Assembly: GCA_964503125.1 (NCBI GenBank)
Contig: CAZCZE010000024.1
Span: 53,626-117,625 of the forward strand
Reading direction: 5' to 3'
DNA: 64,000 nt
DNA from: FEN-1219 sp964503125
Lineage (GTDB): Bacteria; Pseudomonadota; Gammaproteobacteria; Steroidobacterales; Rariloculaceae
Both the position numbers and the translations under genes were made by a program. The notes below the pieces were generated by a model. That model saw only the letters and a list, made by a program, of their open reading frames with translations, was not told the origin of the DNA and did no database searches. Of the stretch, positions 7,873-15,926 are shown one piece after another (position 1 is the first letter of the stretch; the number at the start of each line of letters is the position of its first letter).

Positions 7873-8364
7873 ATGGCCGAACAACTCGACTCTTTCGACC
7901 TCAAAATCCTCGCCGAGCTCCAGGCGAACGGCGGCGCGAGCAACCAGGAGATCGCCGATCGCGTCGGGCTGTCGGCCTCGCCGTGCTCGCGGCGCATCCA
8001 CCAACTCGAGCGCTCGGGCGTCATACGCGAGCGCGCGGTGCTTCTTGCGCCGCGCGCGCTCGGCCTCGATCTTACCGCGCTCATCCACATTCGCATGGAC
8101 CGGCATACGCCGGAACGCTTCGCGCAGTTCGAGAGCGCCGTGCGCGGCTATCCCGAGGTTCAGGAGTGCTACCTGATCACGGGGCAGGAAGCCGACTACC
8201 AGCTCAAGATCACCGTGCCCAACATGGACGAGTATCAGCGCTTTTTGCTCACCAAGATCACGCGCATCGAAGGCGTCATCGGCGTGCACTCGTCGTTCGT
8301 TCTGCGCAAGGCGATCGACACGACGGCGCTGCCGCTCCACTACGCGCGCGCACCGGCCACGTGA
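7873..8364 (+). CDS. Lrp/AsnC-family transcriptional regulator
   Basis: DNA-binding regulator of 163 residues. The N-terminal HTH covers about residues 5-55 (FDLKILAELQANGGASNQEIA... then SASPCSRRIHQLERSGVI), followed by an alpha/beta RAM ligand-binding domain (about 70-150, with GYPEVQECYLITGQEADY). Length and order are standard. I start at ATG 7873 (MAEQLDSFD) rather than the upstream ATG at 7828, because it matches the family. No Shine-Dalgarno precedes it, and a TATTCT at 7861-7866 would place the transcript start on the ATG itself. Divergent from leuA, its likely but unproven target. Confidence 0.92.
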   Translation: MAEQLDSFDLKILAELQANGGASNQEIADRVGLSASPCSRRIHQLERSGVIRERAVLLAPRALGLDLTALIHIRMDRHTPERFAQFESAVRGYPEVQECYLITGQEADYQLKITVPNMDEYQRFLLTKITRIEGVIGVHSSFVLRKAIDTTALPLHYARAPAT

Positions 8365-8507
8365 TCGGTGCGTCCCAGTCGCGCGCGAGCAGCGCCCAGC
8401 GCTCGTGATGCACGGCTCGGCTGCGCAACGCCGCGTCGACGAAGTTGTGCTCGCGGCGCGCGCTCGGGCGTTCGAGGAAGGCGCGTGCCGCCACGTCGGC
8501 TCTCTCG

Positions 8508-9437
8508 CTAGGGCAGCTCGTCGACCCTTTCTTGCTTCGTGACGGTGAAGTCCGACGGCGCGACCTCGAGCGCGAGCGCCATCGAGCTCGCGACGTAGAT
8601 CGACGAATAGGTGCCGACGACGATGCCGATGATGAGGGCCACCGCGAAACCCCAAAGCGCCTCGCCACCGAGGAACATGAGCGCGAACAGCACGAGCAAG
8701 CTCGTGACGCCCGTGACCAACGTGCGCGCGAGCGTCTGGTTCACGGAGGCGTTAACGATCGCTTCGGCGGAGCCTCGGCGCATGAGGCGGAAGTTGTCGC
8801 GAACACGGTCGTACACGACGATCGTGTCGTTGAGCGAGTAACCGAGCACGGCGAGGACCGAACCGAGCACGGTGAGATCGAACTGCCAGCCGGCGAGAGC
8901 AAAGATGCCGGCCGTCACGAGCAAGTCGTGCAACGTGGCGACGATGGCGCCGATGGCGAGCTTCCAACGGAAGCGCAGCATCACGTAGATGAACACGAGC
9001 ATCAGCGCGAATAGCAGCGCGAGACCGGCGTTCTCGAACAGATCGTCGCCGACCTGCGAGCCGACGGACGCGCTGCCGCGGAATCGCACGCCGGCATCGT
9101 GCGCGCGCAGCACCTCGAGCACTCTTTCCTGAACCGCGGTCACGGTCCCGGTGTCGTCCGGCGGCAGGCGAATCTGCACCCTCGAGCTCGAGCCGACGTT
9201 CTGCACCTGCGATGACCCGAAGTTGGCTTCGGCGAGGCGCGCACGAATCGCGTCGATCTCGGCGGGACCGTCGTACTCCACCTCGACGATGACGCCGCCC
9301 GTAAAGTCGACGCCGTAGTTGAGCCCGGGATAAAAGAGGGCCACGAGGGCCACCACCGACATCAGCCCGGAGCCGATCATCGCTACGTAGCGATACTTGA
9401 CGAAATTGAAGTTAGGAACGCGTGTGAGCCACTGCAT
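8508..9437 (-). CDS. secF: protein translocase subunit SecF
   Basis: Inner-membrane SecD/SecF accessory subunit that uses the proton gradient to help pull exported proteins through SecYEG. At 309 residues it has normal length, six predicted helices, the Sec_GG motif (DFTGGVIVEVEYDG near residue 45) and the conserved SLNDTIVVYDRVRDN segment in the membrane half. Start ATG 9437. Unlike the usual yajC-secD-secF order, the gene upstream is tatA and no secD lies in the window. Confidence 0.94.
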   Translation of the reverse strand: MQWLTRVPNFNFVKYRYVAMIGSGLMSVVALVALFYPGLNYGVDFTGGVIVEVEYDGPAEIDAIRARLAEANFGSSQVQNVGSSSRVQIRLPPDDTGTVTAVQERVLEVLRAHDAGVRFRGSASVGSQVGDDLFENAGLALLFALMLVFIYVMLRFRWKLAIGAIVATLHDLLVTAGIFALAGWQFDLTVLGSVLAVLGYSLNDTIVVYDRVRDNFRLMRRGSAEAIVNASVNQTLARTLVTGVTSLLVLFALMFLGGEALWGFAVALIIGIVVGTYSSIYVASSMALALEVAPSDFTVTKQERVDELP

Positions 9438-9493
9438 GGTTATGCCGCCGCGAGGCCGAGCCGACGCCGCGTGAATTGGACCGGAACGGAAGT

Positions 9494-9703
9494 TTACTTC
9501 TTTTCCTGCTCGTCGCGAGTCAGTTGCTTGGGCGGCTCCGCGACCTCGTCGGCCGCCTCGGTAGTCGCGGACATGGCCTTACGAAAGCTCTTCACGGCGC
9601 TGCCGAGGTCGCCGCCGACCTCTTTGAGACGCTTCGTGCCGAAAATCAGCGCCACGATCACCAAGATGATCAGCAGCTGCGGAACGTTCATTGCCAGGCC
9701 CAT
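9494..9703 (-). CDS. tatA: twin-arginine translocase subunit TatA
   Basis: Small pore-forming subunit of the Tat system, which exports folded proteins. The 69-residue protein has one N-terminal membrane helix (PQLLIILVIVALIFGTKRL), the FGTKRL hinge, an amphipathic helix (LKEVGGDLGSAVKSFRKAM) and an acidic tail. I start at ATG 9703 because GGAGA lies 8-9 bases upstream; an inner ATG at 9691 is possible. No tatB or tatC follows; secF starts 56 bp downstream, so the two could be co-transcribed. Several exported proteins here carry Tat-like signals. Could also be named TatA/E. Confidence 0.9.
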   Translation of the reverse strand: MGLAMNVPQLLIILVIVALIFGTKRLKEVGGDLGSAVKSFRKAMSATTEAADEVAEPPKQLTRDEQEKK

Positions 9704-9963
9704 ACGCTCGTCTCCATATCCGACGGCCACCCCGAGGGTGCGTTGCGGACGGTCATTATCGCTCGCCGCGCTCGGGAAAAGCCAACTTAAGTCCCCGGGA
9801 ACAGGCCCCGTGCCGGACCCGTACCATGCAACAGTTCGACCACCCCGACCGTGCGGCAGTTCGCGGGTCGTGAGGAAGGCCAAAACAGGCCGTGTGTCGG
9901 TTGCGGCTCGCGAGTTGACCGCTAACATACGCGCCTTGCCCGGCCCTCGAGCCCGACCGACCC

Positions 9964-10758
9964 ATGGCCATATTCCAGATCATCGTCCTCGCCATCATCC
10001 AAGGGATCACGGAATTCCTGCCGATCTCGAGCTCGGGCCACCTCATCCTCGTGCCCTACTTCACGAATTGGCCCGACCAAGGGATCGAGTTCGATGTCGC
10101 CGTCCACATCGGCACGCTAACGGCGATCGTCGCCTACTTCCATCGCAGGCTCATCGCGATGGCGCGCGATTTTGTGCTCTCGGTCATCGAGCGCCGCGAG
10201 GTCGGCGAGAGCCGGCTCGCTTGGGCCGTGCTGTTCGGCACGATACCCGCAGGCCTCGTGGGTCTCCTCTTCCGCGACGACATCGAGACCACGCTGCGCT
10301 CGCCGGTCGTCGTGGCCTGCACGATGATCGGCTACGCCGTGCTGCTGTTCATCGCGGATCGTCGACGCGGCCAACGTGACGAGCGCGCGATCGGTTGGCT
10401 CGACGTCGTGGTCATCGGCTGTGCACAGGCGCTCTCGCTCGTGCCCGGCACGTCGCGCTCGGGCATCACGATGACGGCGGGTTTGTTCCGCGGGTTTTCG
10501 CGCGAGGCAGCCGCACGTTTCTCGTTCCTTCTGGCCGTGCCCGTCATGACGGCCGCTGGGCTCGGCGAGGTTCTCCGCCTCGGGGAGCATGCGGGCCCCG
10601 TCGACGTCCGCGCCCTCTTGCTCGGGCTCGTACTGTCGGCGCTCACGGGCTTCGCCTGCATCCACTATTTCTTGAAATGGCTCACGCGTTTCGGGATGCT
10701 GCCGTACGTTCTCTATCGTTTGGCGCTCGGCGCCGTGTTGTTGGTAGTGCTCGCCTGA
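9964..10758 (+). CDS. uppP: undecaprenyl-diphosphatase (UppP/BacA)
   Basis: Integral membrane phosphatase that recycles undecaprenyl pyrophosphate to the lipid carrier used for peptidoglycan and surface polysaccharides. The 264-residue protein shows both catalytic motifs: QGITEFLPISSSGH (Glu17 region) and PGTSRSGITMTAGL near residue 160, with about eight hydrophobic helices. Start ATG 9964. nhaB begins 5 bp after its stop, so the two form an operon. It does not imply bacitracin resistance beyond the normal housekeeping role. Confidence 0.95.
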   Translation: MAIFQIIVLAIIQGITEFLPISSSGHLILVPYFTNWPDQGIEFDVAVHIGTLTAIVAYFHRRLIAMARDFVLSVIERREVGESRLAWAVLFGTIPAGLVGLLFRDDIETTLRSPVVVACTMIGYAVLLFIADRRRGQRDERAIGWLDVVVIGCAQALSLVPGTSRSGITMTAGLFRGFSREAAARFSFLLAVPVMTAAGLGEVLRLGEHAGPVDVRALLLGLVLSALTGFACIHYFLKWLTRFGMLPYVLYRLALGAVLLVVLA

Positions 10759-10763
10759 ACCCG

Positions 10764-12272
10764 ATGACCCAGCGACCCGACCTCTTGACTGCACTCGCCG
10801 CGAATTTTCTCGGCGAATCGCCGGCGTGGTACAAGCGCACGATCGTCGCGTTTCTGCTCGTCAATCCGTTGCTGTTCGCGCTCGACCCCTACGTCGCGGG
10901 CTGGGCGCTCGTTCTCGAGTTCATCTTCACGCTCGCGATGGCGCTGCGTTGCTACCCGCTGCAACCGGGCGGCCTTCTGGCGCTCGAAGCCGTCGCGATC
11001 GGCATGACGTCGCCTGCCAGGGTGTACGAAGAAACGGTCACGAACATCGAGGTCGTGTTGCTGCTCGTTTTCATGGTGGCCGGGATCTATTTTTTGAGGC
11101 AGCTGCTCCTGTTCCTGTTCACGAGCGTGCTGCTCGGCGTGCGCTCGAAAGCGGTACTGTCGCTGACGTTCTGCGCGCTGGCGGCGCTGCTGTCGGCTTT
11201 CCTCGACGCGCTCACGGTCACGGCCGTCGTCATCACGGCGGTAGCGGGCTTCTTCGGCGTCTACCACAAGGCGGCCTCGGGCAAACAGTTCCACCATGCC
11301 GATCACGACGTGGCGAACGACGCCGAGGTCCGCGAGCTCAACCGCGACGACCTCGAGCGCTTTCGCGCGTTCCTGCGCAGCCTCGTGATGCACGCGCTCG
11401 TCGGCACGGCGCTCGGCGGCGTCATGACGCTCGTCGGCGAGCCGCAGAATCTGCTCATCGCCACGGTCGCCGGCTGGGACTTCCTGGAGTTTTTCCTGCG
11501 CACGCTCCCGGTGTCCGCGCCCACATTCGTCGTTGGGCTGGCGACCTGTTTCCTCGTCGAGAAGCTGCGCTGGTTCGGTTACGGCATGGAGCTCCCGCCC
11601 CACGTCCGCGCCGTGCTCGAGGATTTCACGCGGGCCGAGAGGGACAACCGCACGGCTCACGACCGGGCGCTGCTCGTCGTGCAAGCCCTCGCCGCACTAT
11701 CGCTCGTCGCCGCGCTCGCGTTCCACGTCGCAGCCATAGGGCTCGTCGGTCTCGCGCTGATCGTCATCACGACGGCTTTCACCGGCGTCAACGAGGAGCA
11801 TCGTATCGGTCACGCGTTCCAGGAAGCGCTGCCGTTCACGTCGTTGCTCGTCGTGTTCTTCGCGATAGTCGCCGTCATCCACGAGCAAGACCTGTTCGCG
11901 CCCGTCGTGGACTGGGTGCTGACGCTGCCTCCGGCGAGCCAGCCGGCGACGTTCTACCTCGCGAACGGCGTGCTCTCCGCGATCAGCGACAACGTGTTCG
12001 TGGCCACCGTCTACATCAGCGAGGTGGCCGCGGCCCTCGAGGACGGCACGATCGACCGCGCGCTGTTCGATATGCTGGCTGTCGCGATCAACACGGGCAC
12101 GAACTTGCCGAGCATTGCAACACCGAACGGCCAGGCGGCGTTCTTGTTCCTATTGACGTCGGCATTCGCACCGCTCGTGCGGCTCTCCTACTGGCGCATG
12201 ATCGTGATGGCGTTCCCCTACACGGTCACGGTTACGACCGCGGGGCTGTTCGCCGTAGTGCTCTGGCTCTGA
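10764..12272 (+). CDS. nhaB: Na+/H+ antiporter NhaB
   Basis: Inner-membrane antiporter that expels sodium in exchange for protons. The 502-residue protein is near the usual length, has about twelve hydrophobic helices, and carries the family segments TLVGEPQNLLIA and SAISDNVFVATVYISE. I start at ATG 10764 (MTQRPDLL), 5 bp after the uppP stop; longer in-frame extensions run inside uppP and are not credible. Little Shine-Dalgarno is visible, so translation may be coupled to uppP. Transcription ends near a leftward terminator at 12310-12331 that has no T-tract in its own direction. Confidence 0.94.
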   Translation: MTQRPDLLTALAANFLGESPAWYKRTIVAFLLVNPLLFALDPYVAGWALVLEFIFTLAMALRCYPLQPGGLLALEAVAIGMTSPARVYEETVTNIEVVLLLVFMVAGIYFLRQLLLFLFTSVLLGVRSKAVLSLTFCALAALLSAFLDALTVTAVVITAVAGFFGVYHKAASGKQFHHADHDVANDAEVRELNRDDLERFRAFLRSLVMHALVGTALGGVMTLVGEPQNLLIATVAGWDFLEFFLRTLPVSAPTFVVGLATCFLVEKLRWFGYGMELPPHVRAVLEDFTRAERDNRTAHDRALLVVQALAALSLVAALAFHVAAIGLVGLALIVITTAFTGVNEEHRIGHAFQEALPFTSLLVVFFAIVAVIHEQDLFAPVVDWVLTLPPASQPATFYLANGVLSAISDNVFVATVYISEVAAALEDGTIDRALFDMLAVAINTGTNLPSIATPNGQAAFLFLLTSAFAPLVRLSYWRMIVMAFPYTVTVTTAGLFAVVLWL

Positions 12273-12309
12273 GGTGCGGGTCGTTCGCCGCGCACGCCCT
12301 TTAAACAAA

Positions 12310-12331
12310 GAGGGCCGCTTACGCGGCCCTC
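12310..12331 (-). terminator. Rho-independent terminator for the small ORF transcript
   Basis: GAGGGCCGC-GTAA-GCGGCCCTC on the minus strand (9-bp perfect stem) is followed by TTTGTTT. Two smaller hairpins precede it on the same strand: AACCC-TTT-GGGTT (12362-12350) and GAGAC-CCC-GTCTC (12347-12335). On the plus strand the stem lacks a T-tract, so it mainly serves the leftward transcript that includes 12438-12370. Confidence 0.8.
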
Positions 12332-12369
12332 CGTGAGACGGGGTCTCTAAACCCAAAGGGTTGGAGTTG

Positions 12370-12438
12370 CTAAGCGCCTCGCCCTTGACGGCAGGAACGC
12401 TCACAAGACACTGAAACCCCAAAAATCTCACTAGACAT
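12370..12438 (-). CDS. 22-codon small ORF with near-perfect Shine-Dalgarno
   Basis: ATG 12438 is preceded at 7-base spacing by a ribosome-binding site matching the 16S anti-Shine-Dalgarno over about 13 bases (AAAGGAGGTGATCC), by far the best such site I noticed in this window. The peptide starts M-S-S-E-I-F-G, has cysteines at positions 12 and 16 (SCERSC) and ends R-Q-G-R-G-A before TAG. The mRNA continues through two small hairpins into the terminator at 12331-12310. I recognise no family. It could be a leader or signalling peptide, a modified-peptide precursor, a toxin-like peptide, or an sRNA with a coding part. No peptide-modification gene is adjacent. Confidence 0.55.
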   Translation of the reverse strand: MSSEIFGVSVSCERSCRQGRGA

Positions 12439-12529
12439 GGGATCACCTCCTTTGGGCTGTTGGACCAGGCGCTAAGCGTCGCCTATCAGCCCGGCAAAAC
12501 GCAAGAGCGCGACGTGATAGGGTTCACGC

Positions 12530-13468
12530 GTGGACGTCAAGGACAAGCTGCGCCGGCTAGGCCGTAACCGCGGCGTGCGCTACGCGGCCTCGCTGCCGGA
12601 GCGCGTCGTGCGCTCGGCGTCGGCGCTCACGGCGGGGACCGTGCGCGAACTCGCCGTCGTCGCGTTACCGGTCGGTTTCCGCCGCGGCCGTTTGTATCGC
12701 AACCTCGTCGACGTCACGCTGCAATTTCTCGTCGAGAACGTCGGCGGCGTCCAGAGCGCGCAACCGAGCGAGACCAAGCTCAGCGAAGATTTCCTGCTGC
12801 GGCGCACGGCCGGCAACGGCATCGAGCTCATGGGGCTCATCGCCTTTCGCGCGTCGCCTGTCTGGGTGCTCGCCGCGCTCGCGGATATCTCGGGCTTCGG
12901 CCGCTCGCTGATTCCCGAGATCGCCGCGAGCCTCAAACAAGAAAACCTGTTGTCGCCCGACGCGTCGATCACCACGATGGAGCAGTTGCTCGAAGGCCTC
13001 GAGCGCAGCTCCGCACAGCTCGCCGAAACGGTCAATGCGCCGCCGCTCGACGTCGCGGGACTGCGGCAGGAGTGGGGCAAGATCGCCGCCGAAGCGCGCC
13101 GACTGCCGACGCCGCAGCTGCCGAGCGCAGCAAGCGTGCGCGAGCTGTGGCGGGAGCTCCGCGCGACGGCGGAGCGCGAGCAGCGCTCCGTCTTCGAGGT
13201 GTCGTCGCTGCTCGCCGTGGCCGCGGTCAACGAGCTGCCCGAGCGTGCGCGCGCGCTTTCGAAGACCGCCGGCATCGTGCTGCGCCACGGCGGCAACGCC
13301 TTGTCGGCGCCGCTGCTCGAGCACTATCGGCAGTCGCTCGCGGAGCTGCGCACGACGGGGTTCTTGCAGTACGGCGCGCGTCAGCTCAAGCCGTACGCAC
13401 ACGCCGCGCTCGGCGTTTTCTCGCCCGAGCGCGAAACGCTCACGGACAAGCTGCTCGATCGAATCTGA
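12530..13468 (+). CDS. conserved-looking unknown protein, 312 aa
   Basis: I do not recognise this protein. It begins at GTG 12530 (no ATG alternative near the N-terminus) with a basic stretch (DKLRRLGRNRGVRY), has a moderately hydrophobic region at about residues 100-130 (GIELMGLIAFRASPVWVLAALADISGFG) and then long predicted helices rich in Ala, Leu, Arg and Glu. There is no clear signal peptide or true membrane helix. Codon usage fits the neighbours, supporting a real gene. It lies alone on the plus strand, converging on the DUF1697 gene. Its start overlaps the likely promoter region of the divergent 22-codon ORF. Confidence 0.75.
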   Translation: MDVKDKLRRLGRNRGVRYAASLPERVVRSASALTAGTVRELAVVALPVGFRRGRLYRNLVDVTLQFLVENVGGVQSAQPSETKLSEDFLLRRTAGNGIELMGLIAFRASPVWVLAALADISGFGRSLIPEIAASLKQENLLSPDASITTMEQLLEGLERSSAQLAETVNAPPLDVAGLRQEWGKIAAEARRLPTPQLPSAASVRELWRELRATAEREQRSVFEVSSLLAVAAVNELPERARALSKTAGIVLRHGGNALSAPLLEHYRQSLAELRTTGFLQYGARQLKPYAHAALGVFSPERETLTDKLLDRI

Positions 13469-13483
13469 CGAGCTCGCTCGAGC

Positions 13484-14059
13484 TCACGTTCCGGCGGCGC
13501 GCGCCCGCTCGAGCACGCGCCCGACCTCGATGAGCTTGGCCAACGTGTTCCAGTTGCGCGCCGTGCCGAAGGTATCGAGCTTGTTCTCGATGACCGCTCC
13601 CGACAGCTTCGAGCGGCCGACGCCATTGGGGTAATAGAGATAGATCTCGGGCCCGCGCATCTCGAGCATCTCCGGCAGCTGGAATTCTTTGTGCCACTTG
13701 CCGAGCGCTGCTTGCGCCGTGGCAGCAGGCACGCTCGCGAGGAACATCACGTGCAGCTTGGCCATGTCGGCGCGCGGCGAGAGCACGGGCCCGCGCTCGA
13801 CGATGCTCTCGATCTCGGCCAACGTGCGCACGATGACCTCGACGGTGAGCTTGAGCTGCCGCTCGATCTCCTGCGTGATGCGCTTGACGAGCTGCTCGCG
13901 GTCCTTGATGCGGCTGCGAAAGACCACGTTGCCGCTCGCCAGCAACGTGCGCACGTCCGCGAGCCCCATGGACTCGTAGACGCGTCGCAGCGCGTCCATC
14001 TTGATGACGCTGGTGCCGCCGACGTTCACGGCGCGCAGCATAGAGACGTAGACGGTCAT
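13484..14059 (-). CDS. DUF1697 family protein
   Basis: Cytosolic protein of 191 residues matching the widespread DUF1697 family, whose function I do not know. The diagnostic N-terminus reads VSMLRAVNVGGTSVIKMDAL, then the VRTLLASGNVVF segment at about residue 45; the C-terminus has YLYYPNGVGRSKL and the closing TARNWNTLAKL motif. I start at ATG 14059 (MTVYVSML), where family similarity begins; the frame is open further upstream but without family character. The VOC protein gene 74 bp upstream is on the same strand, so they may share a transcript. Confidence 0.85.
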   Translation of the reverse strand: MTVYVSMLRAVNVGGTSVIKMDALRRVYESMGLADVRTLLASGNVVFRSRIKDREQLVKRITQEIERQLKLTVEVIVRTLAEIESIVERGPVLSPRADMAKLHVMFLASVPAATAQAALGKWHKEFQLPEMLEMRGPEIYLYYPNGVGRSKLSGAVIENKLDTFGTARNWNTLAKLIEVGRVLERARAAGT

Positions 14060-14133
14060 CGGGCCCAAGCCCTCGCCGCGGGCGAGGCCGCCACAGTACG
14101 AATCTTTCCCTGCGCGCGCCAGTCGGTATGCGG

Positions 14134-14496
14134 TCAGGCGTTCGCAGCCGTGTCCTGCCCGATCCACAACCGGTTGCCGTCGGGATCGTCGAGCCGGAAT
14201 TCCGTCATACCGTAGAACGTGACGTCGAGGTCGGGGATGCTGACCCCGTTGCTGCGCAGCTGCGCGTGATACGCGACGATGTTTTCTGGATACAAATAAA
14301 TCACGGACTGGCGCGGTGCCTGCCGCTGCACGTTGATCGATTGGTCGACCATGAGGCGGCACTCATCGAAGCGCAGCATGGCCCAGCCCCAGTCGTCGTT
14401 GAGCTGCTCGACGCTGAAGCCGAGCTTGCAATAGAACTCGACGCTCGCGGGCATGCTCTTCACGGGCAGCATGGGAATGAGGCGATTCATCTTCAC
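14134..14496 (-). CDS. VOC-fold (glyoxalase/bleomycin-resistance-like) protein
   Basis: Small cytosolic protein of 120 residues with the paired beta-alpha-beta-beta-beta units of the vicinal oxygen chelate fold (LIPMLPVKSMPASVEFYCKLGF ... DPDGNRLWIGQD, quoted in two short pieces of the ends). The length fits the single-domain bleomycin-resistance-protein-like subfamily. The fold supports many activities (lyase, dioxygenase, ligand binding), so no substrate or resistance is assigned. Start ATG 14496. The upstream gene on the same strand is the DUF3500 protein (stop at 14518). Confidence 0.82.
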   Translation of the reverse strand: MKMNRLIPMLPVKSMPASVEFYCKLGFSVEQLNDDWGWAMLRFDECRLMVDQSINVQRQAPRQSVIYLYPENIVAYHAQLRSNGVSIPDLDVTFYGMTEFRLDDPDGNRLWIGQDTAANA

Positions 14497-14517
14497 GTGA
14501 TGGTCGCCGAGGCTCGA

Positions 14518-15924
14518 TCAGGCGTCACGCCGGAAACCGTGCGCGCGCACGTGCGCGACGAGCGCGTCGCGCAACGGGCCCAATGTGCGCGCCGAGCCGA
14601 CGCGGCCAAGCCGATGCGCCTCTTCGCGCGCCAGGTAGTCAGTCGTCGCGATGCGGTAGCGAGAACGCGCTTGCGGGACGATGCCGCGCGAGCGCATGAC
14701 GGCCGCGAGCTCGGGCGCGAGGTCGGCGCCCTGCACCTCGACTGCGACGAGCTCGTTGACCCAGCTCTCGGCGACCCACAGGTCGCCCGCACGAACCTCG
14801 CCCGCGCGCAAACGCCCGACGATGCCCTGCAACGGGTAGTACGCAACGTCGGCCTCGCCCTGCGCACGCATGGCCGTCTCGAACAGCGCGCGCAACCCCT
14901 CGCCTTCGAGCACGGCCGGATTGTGGCCGAGCGCCTCGCCGACGGCGAACGGCCGCTCGCCGTCCATCGTCACGTTGACGAACGCGTGCAGGTGCGGCTC
15001 GCCGCGGAAGTGGAACACGGCCGCGGGGCCCTCGAGGCGGAAGATCTGCGACGGGCCGTCGCCCGCGCGCCGGCCACCTTCGAAGTCCTCGTCGAAGTCG
15101 GCGAAATGCAGAGCGTCGACGCCGCCGTTGCGTTCGAGACACTGCCACGCATAGGCAGCCTGATCGTCGGCATAGGTCTCGACAATGCCCGCGACGAGCT
15201 CGCGCGCGAGGGCGCGCTTCGCGGGCGCGAGATCGGCGATTGGCACACCGCCGAAACGGCCGGCCGCGCCCTGGACTCCGATGTTGACCTGGGCCGGAGC
15301 GCGTGCGACGCGCACGCGCGCGCGCTCGGCCGGCGTCAGCGCGGCCACGAGCCGCTGCGCGGCCTCGAGCTGGTAGCGATACGTGTTGTTGGGCAGGCCG
15401 ACACGCTCGTTGCCGCGTTGATCGCCGTACACCTGCGGGCCGCCGAATGCGGCGCCTTCGGGGCTCACGCTGCCGAGACGTAGATTGAGATGCACGCCCG
15501 ACAACAACAGTTGATACGGACCCACGTTCGGATCGCCGCAGATGGCGAGCTGCATCATGTTGACGCCGAGAAACCGCGTGGAGTCCTGGAACGGAACGCG
15601 GTCGCGACCGACGTCCGACAGGCCGGCGTACATCACGTCGGTGAGCAGGCGCCGCGTGTCCCAGTCGAGGGCCGCGGCACTCACCGTGAGCCCGCCGAGC
15701 CAGAGGCCGCGATTGTGGCATTGGCGCAGCGGGTGATCGTAAGGGAAGCAGGCCTGCGCTTGCGCCGCGGGCGACAACGCCGCGACGAGCTCCGCGGCCA
15801 ACTCGTCCATGCTCGCGCGCCGGCCGCTCGGCGGCGGCGCGAGCAACGCGTAGCGACCGAGCGCCGCGGCGCCGGCCGCCAGACCGACACCGACCGCGCC
15901 CTTGAGCAACAGACGCCGATTCAT
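14518..15924 (-). CDS. exported DUF3500-like protein with 5'-nucleotidase-C-like end
   Basis: Exported protein of 468 residues. The N-terminus (NRRLLLKGAVGVGLAAGAAA) is a twin-arginine-like signal. The middle (LGVNMMQLAICGDPNVGPYQ, then LLLSGVHLNLRLG) resembles DUF3500, a family of unknown activity. The last ~110 residues (GDLWVAESWVNELVAVEVQG ... YRIATTDYLA) resemble the C-terminal substrate-binding domain of 5'-nucleotidases, without the N-terminal metallophosphatase domain. Start ATG 15924, 2 bp after the XRE gene stop, so probably co-transcribed. Family assignment is from memory of motifs and is moderate. Confidence 0.65.
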   Translation of the reverse strand: MNRRLLLKGAVGVGLAAGAAALGRYALLAPPPSGRRASMDELAAELVAALSPAAQAQACFPYDHPLRQCHNRGLWLGGLTVSAAALDWDTRRLLTDVMYAGLSDVGRDRVPFQDSTRFLGVNMMQLAICGDPNVGPYQLLLSGVHLNLRLGSVSPEGAAFGGPQVYGDQRGNERVGLPNNTYRYQLEAAQRLVAALTPAERARVRVARAPAQVNIGVQGAAGRFGGVPIADLAPAKRALARELVAGIVETYADDQAAYAWQCLERNGGVDALHFADFDEDFEGGRRAGDGPSQIFRLEGPAAVFHFRGEPHLHAFVNVTMDGERPFAVGEALGHNPAVLEGEGLRALFETAMRAQGEADVAYYPLQGIVGRLRAGEVRAGDLWVAESWVNELVAVEVQGADLAPELAAVMRSRGIVPQARSRYRIATTDYLAREEAHRLGRVGSARTLGPLRDALVAHVRAHGFRRDA

Positions 15925-15926
15925 CG

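Noticed and set aside
9704..9928. N-terminal extension of TatA (about 75 residues)
   Set aside because: No similarity, Arg/Gly-rich; Shine-Dalgarno sits before ATG 9703 and TatA starts with its membrane helix.
12150..12446. 98-codon minus-strand frame starting at GTG inside the Shine-Dalgarno of the small ORF
   Set aside because: It runs antisense through nhaB and the terminator with no family character; the ATG 12438 frame is better placed for the ribosome site.
14134..14496. Bleomycin resistance protein
   Set aside because: The VOC fold alone does not give this activity.
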